64,000 nucleotides of DNA from Opitutaceae bacterium (GTDB lineage Bacteria; Verrucomicrobiota; Verrucomicrobiia; Opitutales; Opitutaceae), in assembly GCA_015075305.1 (NCBI GenBank), contig JABTUS010000005.1, forward strand, positions 248,001-312,000, in the 5' to 3' direction. The position numbers were made by a program, and so were the translations under genes. Position 1 is the stretch's first letter; the number at the start of each line of letters is the position of its first letter. A model generated the notes under the pieces. That model did not search any database. It had not been told where the DNA came from and saw only the letters and a list, made by a program, of their open reading frames with translations. Of this stretch, positions 9,277 to 17,840 are shown piece after piece.

Positions 9277-10484
9277 TAGCGCAATGTTGTCCGCAATGGA
9301 CGCTTCCAAACAAATCCCCTCCTGTCGGCGATCCTCTGTCAGGAATGCAAGACCGCGCTCAATCCGGCGGCGGGGTTCGAGGCCGACGATCGATGTTCCG
9401 TCGAGGGAGACTTCCCCGCTGGCATGTGGATCAAGCCCGAAAAGTATTCTGGCAAGTTCCGAACGTCCGGCACCCATCAGACCAAAAATGCCGAGCACTT
9501 CGCCGCGATTCAGAGTGAATGACACATTGTTGACCACACAGGGCTGGCTCACATTGCGGGCGACAAGTGCGGGCACGGGTGTCGGCAGGCAGCGGCGCGA
9601 TGGGAAAAGCTGCCCGAGCTTTCGCCCCACCATCGCAGTGACGATCTGGTCGGTGCTGAACTGGGCCGTTGAGCCGGACGCCGTCACCTCCCCGTCCCGA
9701 AGCACGACCAGGTCATCGCAGAGATCCCTGATGTGTTCGAGGATATGGGAGATGTAGATCATTGCAATGCCCTGCCGGCGCAGGCTTCGCACCAGGCCGA
9801 ACAGGGTTTCGGTCTCCCGCGCACTGAGGGATGTCGTTGGCTCGTCGAAAATGATCAAACGGGCGTCAATGCTGAATGCCCGTGCGATCTCCACCAACTG
9901 CCGCTCACCTGCTGACAAGGTTTCAACGAGGGCATCCGGCGAAACCGCCAGGCCCACTCGATCCAGAAGCGCCGTGGTCCTCAAACGGAGAGTCCTTCGA
10001 TCGACAAGCGGCAGCCCGCGGCGACACGGGAGATCCGCAAGGAAGATATTCTCCGCGACGCTCAAATTGGAGAAGAGATTGAGTTCCTGGTGGATGAAGG
10101 CGATCCGCGCGCGTGCGGCATGGGTCGGATCGGTTGGAAAATAGGAATGCCCCCCTATCTGCATCGTGCCTGCATCGGATCGGAGATTCCCTCCCAGAAT
10201 GTTCATCAGCGTCGATTTGCCCGCGCCGTTTTCGCCCACCAGACCGGTGGTGTGGCCCGCAGGCACGGCGAAACTCACGCCCTTGAGAACCGGTACACCG
10301 TGAAAGCGCTTGACGATGCCCTTGAACTCGACAGCGGGCGACGGGGTCATGCGCGGGCGCCTCGGGCGAATTGATGCCGCAGCGCATCAAGCACCGCAGC
10401 GAGAAGAATCACCGCCCCCTTCGCAATCGTGATGGAGAAGATCGAAAGATTGAGCAGGTTGAGGCTGTTGTCGACGAGCTTGAG

Positions 10485-10491
10485 GAAAACA
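10485..10491. repeat. Target-site duplication, left side of IS21-type element
   Basis: The 7 bases GAAAACA here are repeated directly at 13782-13788 on the other side of the element. Keeping one copy restores the permease reading frame. Confidence 0.9.
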
Positions 10492-10557
10492 TGTGAGCGA
10501 CTGAGCGAACATCATGGATTTCTGGCGGATAAGAAGTCGATAGAGGAGGGAAAGGAC

Positions 10558-10582
10558 GCCGATGGCGGGAAGCGCCATCGGC
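10558..10582 (-). terminator. Hairpin downstream of istB
   Basis: A perfect 10-bp stem (GCCGATGGCG with its complement) closes a 5-base loop just past the istB stop, near the left end of the element. A pyrimidine-rich stretch follows on the minus strand but there is no clean T run, so termination is only likely. It may equally shield the transposition genes from outside transcription. Confidence 0.5.
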
Positions 10583-10594
10583 GGCGTGGATGGA

Positions 10595-11350
10595 TCAGGA
10601 GGGGGATTCTTCTGGGCGGCGGTCCTTCATGCGGTAGGATTTTCCTTCGATGACAACGGTGTGAGCGTGGTGGAGGAGGCGATCGAGGATGGCGGAGGTG
10701 ATGCCGGCGTCGTTGTTGAAGATCGTGGGCCAGCTCTTGTAGGCCTTGTTGGTGGTGACGATGATCGAGCCTCGCTCGTAGCGCTGGCTGATGATTTGGA
10801 AGAGGAGGTCGGCGCCAGCCTTGTCGAGGGGAAGATAGCCGACCTCGTCGAGAACGAGCAGTTTTGGTGCGACGTACTTCTTGAGTTCAAGGGCAAGCCT
10901 GTGCGCCGCCTGGGCTGCGAGCAGCGAGTTGATGGCGTCGACGGCCGTGGTGAAGAGCACGGCATGTCCTGCCTGGCAGGCTGCGTAACCGAGTGCGGAA
11001 GCCAGGTGTGTCTTTCCCAGGCCGACGCCGCCGCAGAAGACCGCGTTGGTGTGTTCCTCGATGAAGCGCAGTTCGAAAAGATGGCGCACCTGCGCCTCGT
11101 TGATCTGCCGGGGCCAGTCCCACTGGAACTGATCGAGGGTTTTCTTCACGGGGAAACGAGCTGCCTTGATCCGGCGAAGGAGTGCGTGCTGCTGGCGATC
11201 GTGCGCCTCGGCCTCGACGATTCTGCGCAGGAACTGGGCATGGGACCAGCGCTGCTTTGCGGCGTCGGCGGTCAGCTCCTCGTGATGACGGCTCAGGTGG
11301 GAGAGCTTCAGATACTGAAGCTGGGATTCAAAGGTCATGGCGTTGCTCAT
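10595..11350 (-). CDS. istB: IS21 helper ATPase IstB
   Basis: This 251-residue AAA+ ATPase has a Walker A motif at about residue 105 (GGVGLGKTHLA) and a Walker B at about 170 (LLVLDEVGYLPLD). IstB assembles on target DNA and activates the IstA transposase in IS21 elements. Its start lies inside the end of istA with a 23-base overlap, typical of the translationally coupled istAB pair. It appears complete. Confidence 0.95.
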   Translation of the reverse strand: MSNAMTFESQLQYLKLSHLSRHHEELTADAAKQRWSHAQFLRRIVEAEAHDRQQHALLRRIKAARFPVKKTLDQFQWDWPRQINEAQVRHLFELRFIEEHTNAVFCGGVGLGKTHLASALGYAACQAGHAVLFTTAVDAINSLLAAQAAHRLALELKKYVAPKLLVLDEVGYLPLDKAGADLLFQIISQRYERGSIIVTTNKAYKSWPTIFNNDAGITSAILDRLLHHAHTVVIEGKSYRMKDRRPEESPS

Positions 11351-12806
11351 GGGTGTAGGGGGTCAGATCGGGTGCGGGCAGTTCCAGTTCGAGCGCTCCG
11401 GGAGCGCGGGTCAGATGCAAGGGGCCGGGCTCGGGCAGTCGCCGTGCGCGCTGTTCGAGGAGATTCACGATGTAGTCGCTGGAGTAGGCTCCGAGTTGGT
11501 GGGCGCTCTCGATGGCGTGCGCGAGGGCTTCGGCGCCGTAGGCGGGGATCAGTTCGACGATGCGATGAAGGTGATGGCCGGCATTCATGCGCCGCTCCAC
11601 AAGCGCACGATGATACGGTCCGGCTGCGGGAGTCAGTTCGAGGAATCGAATCAGCAGCCGCTGCCGGGCGCCGGATTTCCTCTGTGCCTCCAGTTCGCGC
11701 ACATGATCGGGGTTCTCCATGTCCAGCCTCCGGCCGAAACGGCGGACATGCTCCGCGACCAGGCTCGTGCCGGCGTACAGCCGCACCAGTTCGCTGGAAA
11801 GCTGCGCGGTCAGCAGCGCTCCCGCATGTCTTGGAGGAACCGAGTAGCGGTTGGTGTCGATCGTGACGCGGAAGCGCCGGGAGGCGCGCACGGTGCGTGT
11901 CTGGACCGCGGCGTAGGGCTGGGGGCTGAGCGCAAGCAGGTGCACGCGCTCCTCCGCCAGCCGGTCGAGCGGGCGGACCTTCGTTTCACCGTGCTCGCGC
12001 ACGTTGGCCACCGTGTCGAGCCACAGCTTCACGGCCGGATTGAGTTCGGCAAACCGTGTGATCGCGCGGCCCGAAAGGAAACTCTTCTTCACATACGCGA
12101 CGGCGCTCTCGACGATGCCCTTGGACTGCGGATGACCCGGCCCGCAGGCCTTGATCCGAAAGCCGTGGTGCCGGGCAAAATCGAGGTACTGCGGGTTGTA
12201 CACCGGCTCGGTCCCGGGCGCGTGCGAAAGAACGGCCGTCTTGCAGTTGTCGACCATCACCTCCTGCGGCACGCCACCGAGCAGTTCGAACGCGCGCTGG
12301 TGGGCGCCGAGGAACCACTCCTGACCTTGACCCAGTGTAAACTCGACGTGCAGCCACCGGCTGTAACCGAGCACCAGCACAAAGAAACTCAATGCGCGCC
12401 TGGTGCCGTCCACCTCGACCGCGCCGAAGCTGCCCCAGTCGACCTGGGCGCACTGGCCGGGCGCAAACTTCAGCGTCAGGAACGCCTCCGTGCGGGGTGG
12501 ACGTATCCGGCGAATGTACTCCTTCACGATCGAGTAGCTGCCCTCGTAGCCCTGCTCCTTGAGCCTGCACCAAACCTGCATCGCGCTCAGCGGATGCGCC
12601 TCGATCAGCCGTGCGATCGCCGCGCGGTACGGATCGAGCTTGGAGCGGCGGGGTCTTTGCGCGCCGCGACTGCGCTCGTACTTTCCGCGCTTGAGCCATG
12701 TCCTGACAGTCTGCCAATGCAGCCCGAGTGCGGCCGCAATCTGCGTCATGTTCATTCCGGACGCCGCCGCGGCCTTGATCTGGCAGTAGTGTTCGTAGCC
12801 GATCAC
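11328..12806 (-). CDS. istA: IS21 transposase IstA
   Basis: The 492-residue transposase has an N-terminal helix-turn-helix (MTQIAAALGLHWQTVRTWLK, about residues 20-39) and an integrase-like core with the acid triad in VDWGSF (about 129), MVDNCKTAV (about 185) and GIVESAVAYVK (about 234). The C-terminal Mu-like beta domain follows (about 310-380). The protein is full length, so transposition may still be possible. Its ATG overlaps the stop of the upstream helix-turn-helix gene by 4 bases. Confidence 0.95.
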   Translation of the reverse strand: MIGYEHYCQIKAAAASGMNMTQIAAALGLHWQTVRTWLKRGKYERSRGAQRPRRSKLDPYRAAIARLIEAHPLSAMQVWCRLKEQGYEGSYSIVKEYIRRIRPPRTEAFLTLKFAPGQCAQVDWGSFGAVEVDGTRRALSFFVLVLGYSRWLHVEFTLGQGQEWFLGAHQRAFELLGGVPQEVMVDNCKTAVLSHAPGTEPVYNPQYLDFARHHGFRIKACGPGHPQSKGIVESAVAYVKKSFLSGRAITRFAELNPAVKLWLDTVANVREHGETKVRPLDRLAEERVHLLALSPQPYAAVQTRTVRASRRFRVTIDTNRYSVPPRHAGALLTAQLSSELVRLYAGTSLVAEHVRRFGRRLDMENPDHVRELEAQRKSGARQRLLIRFLELTPAAGPYHRALVERRMNAGHHLHRIVELIPAYGAEALAHAIESAHQLGAYSSDYIVNLLEQRARRLPEPGPLHLTRAPGALELELPAPDLTPYTHEQRHDL

Positions 12807-13111
12807 GACGCCACCTCCAATCCGAGCACCTGATACAACGGTGCCTCGTAGGCGATCACACCTGCATCGATGAGCTGGCGGCGCGCTTCACCGATCGACT
12901 CCTCACCCAGGGAAAGCAGGCGCGCGAGTGTGCGGTCGGCGTAGTAGCTCAGCCCGTGTTCGTCACCGACGGTGACGAGCACAAGGTACAGCGCCCACGC
13001 TGGTGCCGTTGCCTTCATCAGGTAGTTTCCGCGGACCAGTCGATGGTCCACCCAGCTAAACTGGTGAGGCACGCGCCGCACCCGGTTGATTGCAATCAAG
13101 TGTTTTTCCAT
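12803..13111 (-). CDS. IS21-borne helix-turn-helix accessory protein
   Basis: The 102-residue protein has a likely winged helix-turn-helix in its second half (YYADRTLARLLSLGEESIGEARRQLIDAG, residues about 57-85), the pattern seen in small replication and plasmid regulators. Its stop overlaps the istA start by 4 bases, so it is translated with the transposase genes. The function is unknown; it could bind the element's ends or repress the operon. Confidence 0.7.
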   Translation of the reverse strand: MEKHLIAINRVRRVPHQFSWVDHRLVRGNYLMKATAPAWALYLVLVTVGDEHGLSYYADRTLARLLSLGEESIGEARRQLIDAGVIAYEAPLYQVLGLEVAS

Positions 13112-13589
13112 AGGCGGGCCGCGGGATGTCCTTGCCCAATACGGCCCGGCCCCGGGAGTGCAGCCGGCGCGTCATTTGTGCGATGTCGTCTTGTAAGACA
13201 CTTCCGGTGAGATGCGCGATAAGCCCCACCATCACAGGGGTTTGCCTCGCCATGATGTCTTGTAAGACAAGTTCCTCGTCTTGTGGCGCAATACGCTTGT
13301 TCGCAGCAGGTTGTGAATCCAGGCGGTCTTGCAAGACAACTTTCCGCCTGCGCCGCCGCTTCCAATACCCCGGATGCGCCGCCTGCCACGCCCGCGCTCG
13401 CGCCGCATTCTCCGGTCCGCAAAAGTAGTCCGCGTTCTGCCGACGACTCAGCCATCGACGCTGACTGTCGGCCTTGCGCGCCCTGCGACACGGCACCTTG
13501 CAGCAGTACCGCTGGCGCGCGCGATTGCGCACATCCGGAACGAAGAACTCCCCGCAATGGCGGCACTTGCACGATCCCTTCGCATGCAT
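13056..13589 (-). CDS. IS21-borne cysteine-rich protein with VLQD repeats
   Basis: This 177-residue protein starts with a cysteine cluster that looks like a zinc ribbon (CKCRHCGEFF, then C..C...C over residues 7-34), followed by an arginine-rich block (residues about 34-82) that includes WQAAHPGYWKRRRRR. The second half contains three VLQD motifs exactly 23 residues apart. The 3' end overlaps the helix-turn-helix gene by 56 bases in another frame. I recall similar unnamed proteins beside IS21 genes in Planctomycetes and Proteobacteria, so it is probably a standing passenger of this IS group. DNA binding is likely; the role is unknown. Confidence 0.65.
   Translation of the reverse strand: MHAKGSCKCRHCGEFFVPDVRNRARQRYCCKVPCRRARKADSQRRWLSRRQNADYFCGPENAARARAWQAAHPGYWKRRRRRKVVLQDRLDSQPAANKRIAPQDEELVLQDIMARQTPVMVGLIAHLTGSVLQDDIAQMTRRLHSRGRAVLGKDIPRPAYGKTLDCNQPGAARASPV
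13188..13337. repeat. Three 12-bp palindromes spaced exactly 69 bp
   Basis: The motif GTCTTGYAAGAC occurs at 13188, 13257 and 13326, each 69 bases from the next; the third copy is a perfect palindrome. They lie within the cysteine-rich accessory gene and encode its VLQD motifs. They could be binding sites, a protein repeat, or both. Confidence 0.7.
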
Positions 13590-13781
13590 CGCCGACCAGT
13601 TTCACCACCTTCACCCCGCTCGACGATCCCACCCTCACTCACTATCCACCACCCATCCAGCAGGAAGAAAAACCACCCATTCGAAGAACCTCCACCTGCC
13701 TCCACCAAGCAAGAAAATCGCCCCAAGAAGACGTGGATTCCTACCCGCCACAAAACCATGACTTCTCTCTCGCCGCTGACA

Positions 13782-13788
13782 GAAAACA
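13782..13788. repeat. Target-site duplication, right side of IS21-type element
   Basis: GAAAACA repeats the 7 bases at 10485-10491 directly and marks the right edge of the element inside the permease gene. Confidence 0.9.
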
Positions 13789-14898
13789 ACGCCGAACAGG
13801 GTCCAGATGACCTTGCCCTTGCCGCCGAAAAGGCTTGTTCCTCCGATGACAGTGGCACCGATGACGTCGAGGAGAATGTTCTGTCCGAGGACTGGCGACC
13901 CGGTTTCCACAAGACCGGTGTACAGCACGGAAGCGAGAGCCGCCAGAACGCCCGCAAGGACATAGACGGCGACCAGCACCCCACCGACTGGCACCCCGGA
14001 AATGTACGCGGTCCGGGCGTTGCCGCCAACCGCATAGAGCCACCGCCCGAAGAGCGAGCGACTGAGCATGAGGTGCGTGAGCAACGCAACGACAAGAACG
14101 ATGCCCGAAGCCAGCGCAAGCCGGCCACCGAGCATGGTAAAGGAGGCGGGCAGTTGATTTATGGCCTGCGAGTGCGTGAGCCAGACCGCAAGGCCACCAA
14201 ACCCCATCATCGATCCCAGGGTGACAATGAATGCCGGCATTCGAAGACGCGCTATGGCGAAGCCGTTGAATGCACCCACCGCGGCGCCAACGGCGAGCAT
14301 CAGCGCGATACCCGCCGGTGCCGCAAGCGGATGATGGGCGAACCAACCATCCTTGTCGTTCATGGCCATTGCACCCACGATGCTGGAAAGCCCGATCGTG
14401 GAGGTGACCGAAAGGTCTATTCCGCCGGAAATCAGAACGAGCGTCTGCGCAAGCGCGACGAGAAACAGGGGCAGAAAGGTTCCAAGCACGTTGGAAAGAT
14501 TGCCGATCGTCGCGAACCCCGGAGTGAATGGAGCGACTGCGAGGCAATAGGCCGCACAGAGCCAGAAAACCGAATAGTCAGAAAGAATTGCCCGGCGCAG
14601 CAGCGGCATGAAGCGAGAAACAAAGTCAGGATGTCCGACGCACAGCAACTCCTTCACCCGCCGCAGACTCAGCGCTTCTGAGCGCCCCACATCCTGTCCG
14701 CTGCCTTGTCAAGGTTGCCCTGATGAATGACAAAACCATTGTCCAGGATTTGTTCCGAGACCTGGACACCGCTGCACAGGTCCATGATGGCCTTCACACA
14801 TTGCGACGCCTCAAAGTGCACGTCCTGGACGCCGGTCGCATCCAGGTAGCCGTCCTTTAGCATCTGATACGCAGTCCCATCGCCGTCAAAGCCGCCTA

Positions 14899-16101
14899 GT
14901 GTTCTGTTGCTGAAATGACTAGACTTAAAAGTCGTTATCGTTCAACCTGCAAGCATGAGCAGGAAACCGACGATTCTGACGGTCACGGCAGACCAACGTG
15001 GCGTTTTGGAGCGCTGGGTGGGCGCGCACGGTACGCCCCAGCAGGTGGTGAAGCGCTGCCGGATCATTTTGCGCAAGGCCGAAGGGCTGGACGATGCCAC
15101 GATTGCGGAGGAGCTGGAGGTGAACCGGCACACCTGCCGGCTGTGGCGCCAGCGCTTTGTGTCCGCAGGTCCGCAAGGATTGTGGGACGTGGCGAATGGC
15201 CGCGGGCGCAAGCCGCGCCGAGGGCTGGCGAAAAGGATCGTCGAAGCGACGCTGCACACGAAGCCGCCGGGGCGGACGCACTGGAGCGCGCGAACCCTGG
15301 CGAAGGCGCAGGGCGTGCATGCGAGCACAGTCGCGCGTATCTGGCAGGAGCATGGGTTGCAGCCGCACCGACAGGAGACGTTCAAACTCTCCCGCGATCC
15401 ACAGTTTGTGCCCAAACTGCTCGATGTGGTGGGCGTTTACCTCAACCCACCGCAAAACGCGGTGGTGCTCTGCGTGGACGAGAAAAGCCAGATTCAGGCG
15501 CTGGATCGCACGCAACCAGGCCTGCCGCTGAAGCGCGGTCGCTGCGGCACCTGGACGCACGACTACGTGCGCCATGGCACGACCACGCTGTTTGCCGCAT
15601 TGAACGTGGCCGCCGGCAAGATCAGCGGCCACTGCTTCCCGCGCCACCGGCACATCGAGTTCCTGAAGTTCCTGCGACAAATCGACGCGGAATATGCCGA
15701 GGCGGACGAGCTCCATCTTATCGTCGACAATTACGGCACCCACAAACACGAGCGGGTGCAGCGCTGGCTCGCCCGGCGTCCACGCTTCAAACTGCACTTC
15801 ATTCCCACCAGTTCGAGCTGGCTCAATCTGGTGGAGCGCTGGTTTGCCGAACTCACCGGCAAGGCGGTGCGTCGCGGCAGCTTCTCCAGTGTTCCCGATC
15901 TGATCAACTCGATCACCCGCTTCATCGAGCAATGGAACCAGGAGCCCACGCCATTTGTTTGGACCGCCAAGGCGGAGGACATCCTTGCCAGGATCGAACG
16001 CTGTCGTCGCCGGCTCGAGGCCATCCAGCCCGGTTGCACCCGGCGAAAGCCGCGCAAGAAGGCCGCATGATATATGTATAGTCATTTCCGCGACAGAACA
16101 C
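14899..16101. mobile_element. IS630-family insertion sequence, copy B
   Basis: It is 1,203 bp, flanked by TA at 14897-14898 and 16102-16103, with the same inverted ends as copy A but the opposite orientation. The transposase is on the plus strand, against the direction of the binding-protein gene it interrupts. The two copies enclose 5.6 kb of the importer operon and could serve as inverted repeats for recombination. Confidence 0.93.
14955..16070 (+). CDS. IS630-family transposase (copy B)
   Basis: The 371-residue protein is identical to the transposase of copy A, with the same helix-turn-helix region and intact DDE residues. It is complete. Identity between the copies points to recent movement within this genome. 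Confidence 0.93.
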   Translation: MSRKPTILTVTADQRGVLERWVGAHGTPQQVVKRCRIILRKAEGLDDATIAEELEVNRHTCRLWRQRFVSAGPQGLWDVANGRGRKPRRGLAKRIVEATLHTKPPGRTHWSARTLAKAQGVHASTVARIWQEHGLQPHRQETFKLSRDPQFVPKLLDVVGVYLNPPQNAVVLCVDEKSQIQALDRTQPGLPLKRGRCGTWTHDYVRHGTTTLFAALNVAAGKISGHCFPRHRHIEFLKFLRQIDAEYAEADELHLIVDNYGTHKHERVQRWLARRPRFKLHFIPTSSSWLNLVERWFAELTGKAVRRGSFSSVPDLINSITRFIEQWNQEPTPFVWTAKAEDILARIERCRRRLEAIQPGCTRRKPRKKAA

Positions 16102-16906
16102 TAGCAACACATGTCCAGGTGTGCCGATCCTGTGATATTTGCCCGCGCTCTTCAATGTGCTGACTATGCCCGGCAGGAGGAAGTCGGAGCTTGTGAAGAT
16201 GAAACTGATGTCGGGATTCGCCTGAAGCGCGTTCACAAGACCCGCTTGCGCCTTCTCCTGGCTCCACTCGGTGGGAATTTGCGCCACAACCTCGATCAAA
16301 CCTGGCTCAGCATTCACAGCCGACTCAAAGCCTTCGCGCCGGTTGATCGCGTTCATGTCGCCCAGATCCCCGACAAGCAGGGCCGCCTTGCGCCTGCCCC
16401 CGGCCTTCTTCGCTTCCGCAACCATGTACGCGACAGTATTCCGGGCCAGTGCAAAGTTGTCGGCCACGACGGCGACCGACTTTGCGTCGCTCTTGTCCGC
16501 CGGGCGATTGAAGAGGACGATGGGAATTCCGGCGATATTCGCCGCTTTGATCATCGGCAGGCAGGTCTTTCCGTCCTTCGGAACGAGGATGATGCCGTCG
16601 ACCTTCCGATTGATGAAGTTTTTGACCTGCTCCAACTGCCGGTTGGCGTCCTGGTTCGCGACCGCCTCCAGCATGGTGAATCCCCGTCGTTCGATGTCGG
16701 ACTTGATGGCCTCGAAACCAGCGACCCAATACTGGGTCTGCAGAGTCTCAAAGCAAACGCCGATCGTAAGCGGTCTATCCGTCGCGCCCTCCGCGGAGTT
16801 GGCCGATGGCTGCACATTGGAGTCTCGTGAGCAGGCGGCGAGCAGGGACAGGGTCACAGCCAGGACAAGGATGAGATTGGTGCGAAACATGGCGGGAAGG
16901 AGAAAA

Positions 16907-17785
16907 CTAGTGACGAATGGATGTGGGGAATTGATCACGATGGGACGCGGTTGGGTCTGGACTTGCTTCATGGTTCCGTTCCAAGGCAGCCCGAAGCTCC
17001 ATCACGCTTTCAACGGCCCATCTCGCCTCTTTGGCTATCGTGGCCGACATCTCCTGTTCTGGAGGCGTCCAGGTTTCGACAATGGCAGTGTTGCACCGGC
17101 CTTGCTTCGTGACTGCGGCAAGCACGATGTCAATCGGAAGCATGCCCTTGCCAAGGGGACGGCCGCTGACGGTGAACCCCATCTGGTGCGAAAGTCGCTC
17201 AATCGAGAAATCCTTCACATGCAGGTTCACACAAACCGGCGCCAGCTGTCCGAGCACCTCGCCAATTCCCTCGCCTGCTCCGAGTGAATTCACGGTGTCC
17301 AGACAGATGCCGACGTGCTCACTCGCGACAGTGTCGACCATGCGCCGAAGAACGGCGCTGGGGAAACGGTCGTGATTCTCGATGCCGAGAATCACACCAG
17401 CCGCCCGCAGCGCTGGCAACGCGCCGCGCATCAAACGCACGGCTTCGTCTGGCGCCGGTTCATGATTCCTCGCATCAATGACAAAGCGCAGCAGGTTCGC
17501 ATGGAGGCGACGGGCGATGTCGATATGGTGGTGCAGGTGATCATGTGAAAGGCCGCGCGCACCCACTTCGATTTCAATTCCGTGAGCTCGCGCACGAAGG
17601 GCCAGACCATCGAGCTCCCCCCCGGTCAGCACATGCAACGGCAGGTTGTCGCCGATCTGAATCACCCGAATGCCGTACTGGATCGCAAAATCAAGCAGCG
17701 CATCAACTCCAAAGGCTTGTGGTGCCGGAGTTGAAGGTGAGCCAATTGCCCAGCCAAACGCAAAGGAGCTGATCCCGGGTCTCAT
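16907..17785 (-). CDS. oiaC: Probable 3-oxo-isoapionate decarboxylase (xylose isomerase-like)
   Basis: The 292-residue protein is a xylose isomerase-like TIM barrel. The metal ligands of that fold are visible: a glutamate in LGIENHDRF (about 135), an aspartate in ICLDTVNS (about 168), a histidine in NLHVKDF (about 195) and a glutamate in IVETWTPP (about 240). In the oxidative apiose pathway OiaC decarboxylates 3-oxo-isoapionate to L-erythrulose. It lies 55 bases after apnO and 16 bases before the binding-protein gene. The fold is clear; the exact reaction is inferred from the complete pathway set around it. A generic sugar isomerase or epimerase is the alternative. Confidence 0.75.
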   Translation of the reverse strand: MRPGISSFAFGWAIGSPSTPAPQAFGVDALLDFAIQYGIRVIQIGDNLPLHVLTGGELDGLALRARAHGIEIEVGARGLSHDHLHHHIDIARRLHANLLRFVIDARNHEPAPDEAVRLMRGALPALRAAGVILGIENHDRFPSAVLRRMVDTVASEHVGICLDTVNSLGAGEGIGEVLGQLAPVCVNLHVKDFSIERLSHQMGFTVSGRPLGKGMLPIDIVLAAVTKQGRCNTAIVETWTPPEQEMSATIAKEARWAVESVMELRAALERNHEASPDPTASHRDQFPTSIRH

Positions 17786-17840
17786 CGCAAGCAGTGCATG
17801 GGGGACTTCTGTCTCAATTTCCGCAATGTGAAATCAGCAT

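Larger units (their letters stand above)
7628..10350 (-). pseudogene. Sugar ABC transporter ATPase (RbsA family), split by IS630
   Basis: Two fragments, 9277-10350 and 7628-8071, are parts of one two-domain sugar importer ATPase. The first fragment has the N-terminal Walker A (GENGAGKST, about residue 40), the signature LSAGERQL and the second domain's degenerate Walker A (GLMGAGRS). The second fragment carries the second signature (LSGGNQQKV) and Walker B (LILDEPTRGVD). Deleting the 1,203-bp element plus one TA gives a continuous 505-codon gene, reading NIALVSLRQHARP across the joint. The gene therefore was intact before insertion. Its start overlaps the permease B stop and its stop overlaps the permease A start, each by 4 bases, as expected for an rbs-like operon. 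Confidence 0.92.
10492..13781. mobile_element. IS21-family element with two accessory genes
   Basis: The element is 3,290 bp, bounded by a 7-bp direct repeat and by imperfect inverted ends of about 48 bp. The left end starts TGTGAGCGACTGAG and the right end, read inward, TGTCAGCGGCGAGAG; both continue into a shared TCATGG.TTT.TGGCGG block. All genes are on the minus strand: a cysteine-rich protein, a helix-turn-helix protein, istA and istB. Ordinary IS21 elements are about 2-2.5 kb with only istA and istB, so this one carries about 0.8 kb extra. It interrupts the second sugar permease gene. Confidence 0.92.
10347..14690 (-). pseudogene. Sugar ABC permease (second RbsC-type), split by IS21-type element
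   Basis: The main fragment (13782-14690) encodes an RbsC-type permease with the ISGGIDLSVTSTIGL and IGGTSLFGGKGK motifs. The missing C-terminus lies at 10347-10484 and reads LKLVDNSLNLLNLSIFSI onward to a TGA that overlaps the ATPase start. Joining the fragments with one copy of the 7-bp duplication gives 348 codons in frame. The start is taken as the GTG at 14690, overlapping the end of the binding-protein gene; an ATG at 14609 is a possible alternative. The present product would be truncated near residue 300 and extended with foreign residues, so it is very likely inactive. Confidence 0.9.
14669..16890 (-). pseudogene. Sugar-binding lipoprotein (periplasmic-binding type 1), split by IS630
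   Basis: Two fragments, 16102-16890 and 14669-14896, belong to one solute-binding protein of the ribose-binding type. The N-terminal fragment starts MFRTNLILVLAVTLSLLAAC, a lipoprotein signal with the lipid-carrying cysteine at residue 20, followed by ITIGVCF-like and DGIILVPKD motifs. Deleting the 1,203-bp element plus one TA joins the frames to 338 codons and recreates the family's GGFDGDGTAYQM segment across the joint. The gene was thus whole before insertion. It is the first importer gene after oiaC, so a sugar of that pathway, probably D-apiose, was its likely ligand. Confidence 0.92.

Noticed and set aside
10562-12833. Long plus-strand open frames opposite istB and istA (434 and 498 residues)
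   Set aside because: Coding shadows in GC-rich DNA; istA and istB have complete motifs.
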